Below, piece by piece: positions 56,752-64,000 of a stretch of 64,000 nucleotides of DNA. The notes beneath the pieces were generated by a model. That model did no database searches, was not told the DNA's origin, and saw only the letters and a list, made by a program, of their open reading frames with translations. Within the stretch, counting starts at the first letter, position 1. Each line of letters starts with the position of its first letter. Origin of the DNA: Bacteroidia bacterium (lineage in GTDB: Bacteria > Bacteroidota > Bacteroidia > M30B66); assembly GCA_018401705.1 (NCBI GenBank), contig JAGYKL010000006.1:1-64000 (forward strand), in the 5' to 3' direction. The translations under genes were made by a program, and so were the position numbers.

Positions 56752-57633
56752 CTAATGCGTTTTCTTCTTAAAAATATAGATTAAACTTGATGAATTTTCA
56801 TTCCCGCCAAATAAAAATGTTTTAAGTCCAGTGAAAAAAGCTCTTAATGTACCGAATGCTGAGCCTTTATACTTCTCCGAAAGCATTGACACATAAAATG
56901 CGTCGAAATGCATAGGTAAAACTTGAGTTAAATATAAATTATGCTTTTCAAAAAGAAGCTTAATTGATTGTTTATCAAAATGATACAAGTGCCTTGGAAC
57001 GTCATAGGCAGCCCAAAACTGCTTATAAAACTGAGCATCTAGCGACTGATGATTGGGAACAGCAATTATAATTGTTCCATCATCTTTTGTCAGTCTGAAT
57101 AATTCAGCAACACGATCATTAAGATGCGAAACATGCTCTAAAACGTGCCACATGGTTATGATACTATAAGATTTATCGGGCATGTCTAGCAAATGTTGCT
57201 CTGGAGATAATTCAATATTATAAATCTTTTTAGCCTGCTCTCTTGCATCCGGATCTGGCTCCACACCCATAACATTCAATCCTGCTAACTTTAGATGATT
57301 TACAAATGCTCCTGTTCCAGAACCAATATCCAAAACCTTTCCACCATTGAAACTTTTAATAAGCTTAAGTTTTGAGTTAAGGGTAATTTTGCGAACAAAT
57401 TTATACAGCTTATTAATCAATCCTTCTGAAGTATCTGTGTGAGATATATAATCTTCCGATTTGTAATATCTACCAAGTACTTCATCTGCAGGTCTAGGGT
57501 TAGTAAACAAAAATTTACAAGAATCACAACTCACAATATTGAAGGATTCTCCTGTAACTGTGTAATCAACGGCTGCAAATTTTGATGTGAACGATTGATT
57601 GTTGCAAACCGGACAAGTGTTAATATATATCAT
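56752..57633 (-). CDS. class I SAM-dependent methyltransferase with N-terminal zinc-like motif
   Basis: About 293 residues from the ATG at 57633. Earlier codons to 57663 (NVSRETS) only translate the parS-like palindrome. It starts IYINTCPVCNNQSF with a second pair CDSCKF, a CxxC-CxxC zinc-ribbon-like head, followed by a Rossmann methyltransferase with motif I VLDIGSGTGAFV, motif II GVEPDP and WHVLEHV. It is the methyltransferase_23 type, which acts on small molecules, quinones or sugars; the target is unknown. It follows mnmG after 19 bases that include the palindrome. Confidence 0.85.
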   Translation of the reverse strand: MIYINTCPVCNNQSFTSKFAAVDYTVTGESFNIVSCDSCKFLFTNPRPADEVLGRYYKSEDYISHTDTSEGLINKLYKFVRKITLNSKLKLIKSFNGGKVLDIGSGTGAFVNHLKLAGLNVMGVEPDPDAREQAKKIYNIELSPEQHLLDMPDKSYSIITMWHVLEHVSHLNDRVAELFRLTKDDGTIIIAVPNHQSLDAQFYKQFWAAYDVPRHLYHFDKQSIKLLFEKHNLYLTQVLPMHFDAFYVSMLSEKYKGSAFGTLRAFFTGLKTFLFGGNENSSSLIYIFKKKTH

Positions 57634-57636
57634 ACT

Positions 57637-57652
57637 AGTTTCACGTGAAACA
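57637..57652. promoter_or_regulatory. parS-like centromere site 1
   Basis: AGTTTCACGTGAAACA differs by one base from the bacterial parS consensus TGTTTCACGTGAAACA and is a near-perfect palindrome. It sits directly after the mnmG stop codon. It is expected to load ParB for chromosome segregation. Confidence 0.8.
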
Positions 57653-59521
57653 TTAACGCCCAAGGTAAACCATTAATACAGAAATATCTGAAGGAGAAAC
57701 GCCACTTATCCTAGATGCCTGACCTATAGTTGTAGGTTTTATTTTCTTTAATTTCTCCTTAGCTTCAGATGAAAGTGAGTTAATCACAGAATAATCAAAA
57801 TCATCCTTTAAAATGATGTTTTCTAGTCTCATTAATTTTTCCGCGGTTTCTTTTTCCTTCTGTATATATCCTTCATATTTCAATTGTATTTCAACAGACT
57901 CGATAATTTCATCGGCGTAATTCTGTTCAGCAACAAAATCACCAACAGGATAAACATGTTGGATTATATCAGAAAGGTTGATTTGTGGACGTGATATTAT
58001 ATTTAAGATTTTTCCTTTATGAGGAATAGGAGTAGAGTCTCGCGATTCTAAAAACGGGTTTATTTCATCTTGTTCTACACTTAACTTTTTCAAAAAAGCA
58101 CTAAAAGCATCTACTTCTTCTTTCTTTTTAAGAACTCTATTTAATCTATCTAAACTTGCAAGGCCAAGATCATATGATTTTGGTGTGAGTCTTACATCGG
58201 CATTGTCCTGACGCAACAAAAGTCTATACTCTGCTCTGGATGTGAACATACGGTAGGGCTCTTCAGTTCCTTTGGTAACTAAATCGTCTATCAAAACACC
58301 AATATATGCTTCTGATCTACTCAGGATAAAAGGGTCTTTCTCGTTAATCTTAAGGTGAGCATTTATTCCTGCCATTAATCCTTGTCCGGCGGCTTCTTCA
58401 TATCCTGTGGTGCCATTAATCTGGCCAGCGAAATATAAATTATCAATCCCTTTAGTTTCTAATGTCAACTTAATTTGTTGCGGAGGAAAATAATCATATT
58501 CAATTGCATAACCTGGTCTAAAAACTTTTACGTTTTCAAATCCTTGAATTTGACGCAACGCTCTAAACTGAACGTCTTCTGGCAATGATGTTGAAAAGCC
58601 ATTGACATAAATTTCTACGGTATTCCAACCTTCTGGCTCAATAAAAAGTTGATGCCTATTCTTGTCCGAAAAACGTTCTATTTTATCCTCTATAGAGGGA
58701 CAATATCTTGGACCTAATCCTTGTATTCTTCCATTAAACATAGGAGATCTATCAAATCCCTGTCTTAACGTATCATGAACTTGTTCACTTGTATAAGTCA
58801 TCCAGCAAGGAAGCTGTTTTTCTAAACGAGGAGTTTCAAGAAAAGAAAATTTAAAAGGATTTTCATCTCCAGGCTGAATCTCCATTTTTGAATAATCTAA
58901 AGATCTGCCATCTACTCTTGGAGGTGTTCCGGTTTTCATTCTACCACTTTCAAATCCAAGAGATACTAATTGCTCAGTAATTCCTGTTGCAGCGCGCTCA
59001 GCTGCACGACCACCACCAAAGTTTTTATCGCCAATGTGTATTAATCCGTTAAGAAATGTTCCATTCGTTAGAATTACTGCTTTAGAGAAAAACTCTAATC
59101 CAAGGGCAGTTTTAACACCAATTACTTCATTGTTTTCGATAATGAGCGAGCTCACCATATCTTGAAAAAAATCAATATTCATTGTTTGCTCCAACATAAT
59201 TCGCCATGTTTCAGCAAAGCGCATTCTGTCATTCTGAGATCGGGGGCTCCACATAGCAGGCCCCTTACTTCTGTTAAGCATTTTAAATTGTACGGCAGAT
59301 TTGTCTGATACAATACCACTGTAACCACCTAATGCATCAATTTCACGCACAATCTGACCTTTAGCTATTCCACCCATTGCAGGATTACAAGACATTTGAC
59401 CTATTGTTGCCAAATTCATTGTAACAAGCATAACCTTACTTCCTAGATTAGCCGCAGCAGCAGCGGCCTCACAACCTGCATGTCCTGCTCCTACTACTAT
59501 AACATCGTATTTATACTGCAT
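57653..59521 (-). CDS. mnmG: tRNA uridine-5-carboxymethylaminomethyl modification enzyme MnmG
   Basis: 622 residues from the ATG at 59521. The longer frame (MFHVEQVH from a TTG at 59545) merely reads the parS palindrome. The FAD-binding motif VIVVGAGHAGCEAAAAAA opens the protein, followed by IGQMSCNPAMGGIAKG, LDALGGYSG-like EIDALGGYSG, GTFLNG and GRMKTGTPPR, and the C-terminal GIDNLYFAGQINGTTGYEEA and TSRAEYRLLLRQDNAD. With MnmE it installs the 5-carboxymethylaminomethyl group on wobble uridine of tRNAs. Gene order ybeY-mnmG is typical for this phylum. Confidence 0.97.
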   Translation of the reverse strand: MQYKYDVIVVGAGHAGCEAAAAAANLGSKVMLVTMNLATIGQMSCNPAMGGIAKGQIVREIDALGGYSGIVSDKSAVQFKMLNRSKGPAMWSPRSQNDRMRFAETWRIMLEQTMNIDFFQDMVSSLIIENNEVIGVKTALGLEFFSKAVILTNGTFLNGLIHIGDKNFGGGRAAERAATGITEQLVSLGFESGRMKTGTPPRVDGRSLDYSKMEIQPGDENPFKFSFLETPRLEKQLPCWMTYTSEQVHDTLRQGFDRSPMFNGRIQGLGPRYCPSIEDKIERFSDKNRHQLFIEPEGWNTVEIYVNGFSTSLPEDVQFRALRQIQGFENVKVFRPGYAIEYDYFPPQQIKLTLETKGIDNLYFAGQINGTTGYEEAAGQGLMAGINAHLKINEKDPFILSRSEAYIGVLIDDLVTKGTEEPYRMFTSRAEYRLLLRQDNADVRLTPKSYDLGLASLDRLNRVLKKKEEVDAFSAFLKKLSVEQDEINPFLESRDSTPIPHKGKILNIISRPQINLSDIIQHVYPVGDFVAEQNYADEIIESVEIQLKYEGYIQKEKETAEKLMRLENIILKDDFDYSVINSLSSEAKEKLKKIKPTTIGQASRISGVSPSDISVLMVYLGR

Positions 59522-59528
59522 ATGAACT

Positions 59529-59544
59529 TGTTCCACGTGGAACA
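59529..59544. promoter_or_regulatory. parS-like centromere site 2
   Basis: TGTTCCACGTGGAACA is a perfect 16-base palindrome of the parS type, located 8 bases upstream of the mnmG ATG. With site 1 it brackets mnmG, 1.9 kb apart. Confidence 0.85.
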
Positions 59545-59556
59545 ATTAGTTTTTTG

Positions 59557-59564
59557 CAAAAATA
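59557..59564 (-). promoter_or_regulatory. candidate -7 box (TATTTTTG) of mnmG
   Basis: On the minus strand TATTTTTG fits TAnnTTTG between ybeY and mnmG. Transcription would begin at about the parS palindrome, so ParB binding could affect it. The -33 element is unclear. Confidence 0.35.
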
Positions 59565-59582
59565 ATAAAGAAAAATAAAATC

Positions 59583-60014
59583 TTATTCCTTGATATTCAA
59601 CATCTTAAGTCTTATAAGTGCGTCTTCCTCGGCTTTTCTCATCTTTCTGATATCGCTAGAGCTCTTATCTTTAAAACCTAGAAGGTGCAATACTCCATGA
59701 GCAATAACTCTATCCAATTCTATTAAAAAATCTTGTTCGAATTTGATAGAGTTTTCCGAAACTCTATCTATTGAAATAAATAAATCACCAGAAACAATGT
59801 TATTCTCCGAATAATCAAAAGTGATTATGTCTGTAAAATAATCGTGGTTGAGATAAGTTTTATTCATTTCCAATAAATAGTCATCGGAGCAAGCTACAAT
59901 ATTTAAATCACCACAATTTGACGCAAAAGAAGCGATTAGCTCTTTTAGCCATCGCTTCTTTAACAATTTATCTTTCCAACGGAAATTAGAATCCGCATTT
60001 GAAAATACTATCAA
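59583..60014 (-). CDS. ybeY: rRNA maturation endonuclease YbeY
   Basis: 143 residues. The family features are TYLNHDYFTDIITFDY and the metal site HGVLHLLGFKD. Two zinc ligands (His of HGVLH) are present; the third position, His in E. coli (GxDH), is Asp-Lys here (FKDKS), a variant also usual in Bacteroidota as far as I recall. The enzyme acts in 16S rRNA 3'-end maturation and ribosome quality control. It lies between the RsbW-like gene (9 bases) and mnmG in one likely operon. Confidence 0.93.
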   Translation of the reverse strand: MIVFSNADSNFRWKDKLLKKRWLKELIASFASNCGDLNIVACSDDYLLEMNKTYLNHDYFTDIITFDYSENNIVSGDLFISIDRVSENSIKFEQDFLIELDRVIAHGVLHLLGFKDKSSSDIRKMRKAEEDALIRLKMLNIKE

Positions 60015-60023
60015 GCAAAATAA

Positions 60024-60440
60024 TTATTGATTTACTAATCTGAAATATAACTCAACTCGACGACCATCATCATGGAACTTAATATCATCTGTTAGCTGTC
60101 TCATCAGAAACACCCCTCGTCCGTGAGGGACTTCAATATTCTGGGGGTCGGTAGGGTCTGGGAGAGTATCTGGATTATATCCATTACCTTCATCCTGAAC
60201 TGTAAAACAAAGATTATTCTCTTTGTTTTCATAGAAAAACCTCACAGACTTATCAGGGTTTAACCTATTTCCATGATAAATAGCATTGCTTACGGCTTCC
60301 GTAACAGCTACTAAAATGTTTCCATAGTTTTCATCTCCAATACTATAGTATTGACAGATCTCGTCTACAAATTTCTCAACGAGGTTTACATTTTCTTTCA
60401 CAGATGCAAATGTTACAGATCGAGTATCAGTTATTGTCAT
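60024..60440 (-). CDS. RsbW-like ATP-binding (HATPase) anti-sigma-type protein
   Basis: 138 residues with the GHKL ATPase motifs AVTEAVSNAIYHGN (N box), VQDEGNGYNP (G1) and GRGVFLMRQLTDD (G2). It is the size and form of RsbW/SpoIIAB-type serine kinases that hold sigma factors, but no sigma or antagonist gene is next to it. In Bacteroidota it stands, as here, between DUF4175 and ybeY. Its target is unknown. A SpoIIE-type phosphatase is encoded elsewhere in this window (10.8-14.6 kb); pairing the two is only an idea. Confidence 0.88.
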   Translation of the reverse strand: MTITDTRSVTFASVKENVNLVEKFVDEICQYYSIGDENYGNILVAVTEAVSNAIYHGNRLNPDKSVRFFYENKENNLCFTVQDEGNGYNPDTLPDPTDPQNIEVPHGRGVFLMRQLTDDIKFHDDGRRVELYFRLVNQ

Positions 60441-60452
60441 TCGCTGATGTTT

Positions 60453-63400
60453 TTAGTTGATTGTGTTAAAATATTCTTTTACCATATTCCGATAATACGG
60501 TTTCAATGCAGGTGGCAAAGTCTTTAATAGTTCGGCTTCTTCCTTCATTAAGCGATTATACTCGTTGAAGACAGAAATGTTACGTTTTTGGTTAAAATTA
60601 TTTTCATTAGACTCTCTTTTTTCATCCTGTTCCCTTTCCCTTTCGGCCTTTTCAGCCTCTAAAAGCCTAGTCATAATCTCTTCTTGCCTACGTAGTGTTT
60701 CTGATGTAATATTTTTGTTAACTATGTCGGTTTCGGTTTGCTCCATTTTATTAATAGCGTTACGCAAGTTACCGCTGCTTCCTGATTCGCCTTGTTTAAT
60801 CATATCATTCATCATTCCCTGTAAGGCATTTCTTAACATTTCCTGTTGCGCAGCCATTTTAGCCAATTGCTCGCTACTTTGCTTTCCTGAAGAACCTGGT
60901 TTACCCATACCTTCCTTCATTTGTTTCATTTGCTCATTTAATTGTTGCTGAAGTTGCTTCATTGTAGCCATTGAGGGTTTTCCATTACCCGGTTTTTTAC
61001 TACTTCCTGGTTTAGAGCAGGAACCATCTCCGGGTTTCTGTTGCATTTGCTGAGCCAATTGTTGTTGCATTTGTTGAGATAATTCTCCCAACATCAAAGC
61101 TAAATTATTAATTGAAGTCATTACGAATTGCTGTCTTTCAGCCGCGTTTGGAGTGCGCCGCTCTGCCATGTGAGATATAGCTTTATCCATATTCATATGT
61201 ATAGAGCTAATTTCTTTATTTACAAATGAAGATATCTCAGCTATCCTCTTACTGAGTGCAAATAATGAATCTTCTATCATCTTTGCATCATCACTTAATC
61301 GTTTTTGTTCAGCATTTATTTGAACATACATTGGATTATTAGGCTCTGTCTTAACAAGATTCTTCTTCAATCTCTCTTGATCAAAAGACATTTGCAACAG
61401 ATTTTCTAGTATCTCTCTCAACTTCTTAATATCTTCTTCTAACGATTCCTCAGAATTCTGAGCTTGCATAGACTTCATTTGTCCGCTCATCTGTTTCATT
61501 TTATCAGATGCACTTTTCTGTGATTTAGATGCCTTTCCTTTTTTGTTATCCTGTAATTGATCGGAACTATTATCCATGTCATTTTGAATATCCTGCTCCA
61601 TTTGGTCAGTATCTTCCATTTGCTGTGGACTTTCTAGCTCATCATTCTTCTTTTGAAGATCATCCAAATCTTTTTTTAGGCTTTCAAAATCCTTATTTAA
61701 TTCATCCTGCTTTTTCTTTAATTCATCACTATCCGATTTTTTATCTTCAGATTCTTTACTCAAATCATCTTGCTTTTTTTGAAGTTGATCTAATTTATCA
61801 ATAGTTTCATTCAATTTCTCTTCAAACTCTAATTGCTTAAACAACTCAAGACTCCGATCAAGCTCCTTTTCAAGATCTTTGGTTTCCATTTGCATTTCAT
61901 CAAGCTTGTCTTTCATGGCATTCTTATCCATGTTCTCGAGCATCTTCTCAAGTTCTTCAAGCTTCTTTTTCATTTCATCACTGAGCAATTCATCAAGCAA
62001 TTTCTCTAACTGCTTCTGCTTTTCAAGAATCTTTTCGTCGCTTTTCCTAAACTCTTCATTCTTACTGTTATTCTTTTTGTTTTCTTGCTTAATGTCTTCA
62101 ATCTGAGAACTCAGATTCTCTTGCTTTTTAAGTAAATCTTGTATTTTCTTCTTCTCTTGCCAACCAATTTCCTTTTTCTCAAGAAGTTTCTCATTCAATT
62201 CTTTAAGTTCTTCTTGAAGTTTTTTTGCATCATCTAAGGTCTCCTCTAAATTGGCTTTGATAGCTTTGTTATCTTCTTCCCTTTGCTTAACAATTTCCTC
62301 AAGAGTAGGCACTTTAAAAAACTGCTTTTGTGTTCTTGTACTTTTTGGCCCCTTTACTCCGTCATTATCCCATACTTCAAACCAATATTCTAATTCCTTT
62401 CCAGGGGAAAGCTCAAGACTTGAAAAATCATAAGCCCAGAAAAACATTGTTCTAAGTTCATTCTTGTTAAAAGGAATATCCAATGAATTTTTATTCTTTA
62501 TCTCATCGCCCTCTCGCTCTTGAAAAACAAATTTTAGAGCAGAAAAACCATAATCATCTTCAGTTTGCCCCTTAAAATACAATCTGGAAATAAGCATTGA
62601 ATCTGCCTGCTCTTTTACACCAATTTGAGGGTAGGCATCTTGAATCACTTTTATACCATATTCTACCTGTTCGTTCTCTTTAATAAATTCATTAGAGGTA
62701 GTAACCTTATAGGTGTTATCTGAAAAAAACTTTCTGTCAATTTTATATGTTCCTGCAGATTCTTCAGGAACATTAAACAGTGTATCAGAAAAACTCAAAT
62801 TAAGCGACGTGGTATTAAGAGTATTGAACTCCCAGGTAGCATATGTTCCAGAAGGAATGTTTAAATCGCCTGTATTAGAAATGATTTCATCCTTCCTACC
62901 AGTGTAGGCAGGATAATCAAGAATTATTCTGAAATTTGTTAAAACTGGATTAGGCAGAGCTTTTAGCGTATATGGGTTTGAATAAAAACCATCAGCATAA
63001 AGCTTAAAATCAATATCTCTCTGAACATTCTTAAAACTGTAACTAAAATGCTGCTTGTCTTTTTTTAGCAGTTTAAATCTTGCATCGCCAAAAGAAATGT
63101 AAGAATCGTTCGGTAATTCACTACCATTTACCTCAATTTCTAATTCAAAATCTTTCTGAGTAGGTGTGCTTAAATCCTGATTTAAAATGGTAAACTTAAA
63201 TGGGGCCTGAGGCTCAAATGCTACTTGGTAATTAACTATTCTATTTGAACTATCTTTTAATATTGCCGGAAAAAATATCCATAAACCAAGAAAGACCAGT
63301 AAAGGTATAATTGCCCATTTAAGGAAACGCAAATTCTCTCTTAAATCAATAGCTGCTGAAAACGGGACCGGACGAAGTTCAGTTATTCTTTGATTTATAC

Positions 63401-63806
63401 TTGCCTCAATTAGATCAGTTTGAATATCTTGATTACTACTGAAGGCTTTTTGGAGTTGGAGCGTGTTAATTAGCTTGTCCTTAACTTCTGTAAAGTGTCT
63501 TCCAATAATTTCTGCAGCTTGATCATAAGAGATTATTTTTCCTATTCGAACAAGGTGAAAAACTGGTATAAATATGAATCGAATTAAAATAACAAGTGCG
63601 ATAACGATATACCCATAAAAAAGGATTCCCCGACCTATACTTCCCATTTTGCCTATGTATTCAATACCGGCAGTGAACAGGAAAAAGGCCATTAAGGCCG
63701 CAAAGGAATATATCATCCCTTTAATAAGCTGGTTTGTATAATATTTTCTAATGAACTCATCTAATTTCAGAATGAGCTCGGAATATCCTGATTCTTTCAC
63801 ACGCAA
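60453..63806 (-). CDS. DUF4175 family large membrane protein with long coiled coil
   Basis: 1117 residues. Hydrophobic helices near the N-terminus (about 30-50, 60-80 and 165-185) are followed by beta-rich extracytoplasmic domains (about 200-470), then a very charged coiled coil (about 500-800: EELKELNEKLLEKK, MEQDIQNDMDN) and a Gln/Met/Lys-rich helical tail (QQMQQQLAQQMQQKPGDG). The layout matches the poorly studied DUF4175 group conserved in this phylum and always next to the RsbW-like and YbeY genes. A role in envelope or cell-division structure is often suggested by shape alone; no activity is known. Confidence 0.85.
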   Translation of the reverse strand: MRVKESGYSELILKLDEFIRKYYTNQLIKGMIYSFAALMAFFLFTAGIEYIGKMGSIGRGILFYGYIVIALVILIRFIFIPVFHLVRIGKIISYDQAAEIIGRHFTEVKDKLINTLQLQKAFSSNQDIQTDLIEASINQRITELRPVPFSAAIDLRENLRFLKWAIIPLLVFLGLWIFFPAILKDSSNRIVNYQVAFEPQAPFKFTILNQDLSTPTQKDFELEIEVNGSELPNDSYISFGDARFKLLKKDKQHFSYSFKNVQRDIDFKLYADGFYSNPYTLKALPNPVLTNFRIILDYPAYTGRKDEIISNTGDLNIPSGTYATWEFNTLNTTSLNLSFSDTLFNVPEESAGTYKIDRKFFSDNTYKVTTSNEFIKENEQVEYGIKVIQDAYPQIGVKEQADSMLISRLYFKGQTEDDYGFSALKFVFQEREGDEIKNKNSLDIPFNKNELRTMFFWAYDFSSLELSPGKELEYWFEVWDNDGVKGPKSTRTQKQFFKVPTLEEIVKQREEDNKAIKANLEETLDDAKKLQEELKELNEKLLEKKEIGWQEKKKIQDLLKKQENLSSQIEDIKQENKKNNSKNEEFRKSDEKILEKQKQLEKLLDELLSDEMKKKLEELEKMLENMDKNAMKDKLDEMQMETKDLEKELDRSLELFKQLEFEEKLNETIDKLDQLQKKQDDLSKESEDKKSDSDELKKKQDELNKDFESLKKDLDDLQKKNDELESPQQMEDTDQMEQDIQNDMDNSSDQLQDNKKGKASKSQKSASDKMKQMSGQMKSMQAQNSEESLEEDIKKLREILENLLQMSFDQERLKKNLVKTEPNNPMYVQINAEQKRLSDDAKMIEDSLFALSKRIAEISSFVNKEISSIHMNMDKAISHMAERRTPNAAERQQFVMTSINNLALMLGELSQQMQQQLAQQMQQKPGDGSCSKPGSSKKPGNGKPSMATMKQLQQQLNEQMKQMKEGMGKPGSSGKQSSEQLAKMAAQQEMLRNALQGMMNDMIKQGESGSSGNLRNAINKMEQTETDIVNKNITSETLRRQEEIMTRLLEAEKAEREREQDEKRESNENNFNQKRNISVFNEYNRLMKEEAELLKTLPPALKPYYRNMVKEYFNTIN

Positions 63807-63871
63807 ATACTTCTATAGTTAACGAAAATACAACGATTTTGATACAATAGGACTGTTAAAAAAGAAGAAAT

Positions 63872-64000
63872 CTAACAACTCACCTTATCTACTCTACGTT
63901 GATGTCTACCTCCTTCAAATTTTGCACTTAGAAAGGCCGCTACAATACTATAAGCTTCTGCAGTGCTGATAAATCTTGCAGGTAAACAAAGAATATTAGC
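63872..64000 (-). CDS. rpiB: ribose-5-phosphate isomerase B, C-terminal part
   Basis: The minus-strand frame is open from the right edge to a TAG at 63872-63874 and gives 42 residues: ANILCLPARFIS, then FLSAKFEGGRHQRRVDKVSC. This is the C-terminus of RpiB/LacAB-type isomerase (the motifs NxLCLxxRxxS and FEGGRHxRRVxKI). The enzyme interconverts ribose-5-phosphate and ribulose-5-phosphate. The N-terminus lies outside the window. It is followed by DUF4175 on the same strand. Confidence 0.92.
   Translation of the reverse strand, partial: ANILCLPARFISTAEAYSIVAAFLSAKFEGGRHQRRVDKVSC

Overview
The window reads as chromosomal DNA of a Bacteroidota bacterium, probably of the Flavobacteriales type. The evidence is type IX secretion (T9SS) genes (a PorP/SprF-family protein and a SprE/PorW-like lipoprotein), at least five secreted proteins with T9SS C-terminal sorting domains, a SusC/SusD pair, TAnnTTTG promoter boxes, few Shine-Dalgarno sequences, and the mnmG-ybeY-DUF4175-rpiB block. 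A NhaD antiporter would fit a marine or saline habitat. No rRNA, tRNA, CRISPR array, integrase or insertion sequence was recognised.

Layout. 1-10.4 kb (minus): a giant adhesin-like protein with a type B sorting domain, then a PorP/SprF protein, then an OmpA/PD40-type protein that runs off the left edge. 10.8-14.6 kb (minus): a large sensor protein with two-component-regulator propeller blades, a Y_Y_Y domain and a SpoIIE phosphatase. 14.8-16.4 kb (minus): an overlapping M23 peptidase, secreted protein and 50-residue ORF. 16.5-19.2 kb (plus): sprE/porW, broken by a frameshift. 19.2-24.0 kb (plus): bactofilin, AtpZ, a four-helix membrane protein, PBP1A and both subunits of a 3-oxoacid CoA-transferase. 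24.0-26.8 kb (minus): 2-oxoacid:ferredoxin oxidoreductase. 27.0-31.2 kb (plus): an aldo/keto reductase, a seven-copy tandem repeat array and a T9SS-exported lysyl oxidase-like protein. 31.2-45.2 kb: mostly metabolism (KBL, cytosine deaminase, Dps, glutaryl-CoA dehydrogenase, ALDH7, NhaD, DODA dioxygenase) plus an 11-repeat T9SS surface protein. 45.3-56.1 kb: an alpha-glucan locus with a carbohydrate-binding secreted protein, a GH13 enzyme, SusC, SusD and two accessory secreted proteins. 56.2-64 kb (minus): hotdog protein, methyltransferase, mnmG, ybeY, an RsbW-like ATPase, DUF4175 and the end of rpiB.

How the genes fit together. Much of the window builds or uses the cell surface: the T9SS parts at 1-2 kb and 16.5-19.2 kb would serve the sorting-domain proteins encoded here. 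ALDH7 and glutaryl-CoA dehydrogenase suggest lysine catabolism, and the CoA-transferase and 2-oxoacid oxidoreductase could feed acyl-CoA intermediates into central metabolism; this grouping is inferred. Two parS-like palindromes flank mnmG, which suggests the right end lies in the origin-proximal ParB-binding region.

The most notable observations are the lysyl oxidase-like protein, which keeps the copper-binding histidines and both residues that form the lysine tyrosylquinone cofactor; the parS pair; a 50-residue ORF coupled by an ATGA overlap; and glutaryl-CoA dehydrogenase, whose frame is broken by four small indels that cancel in pairs, a pattern more like base-calling error than gene decay.
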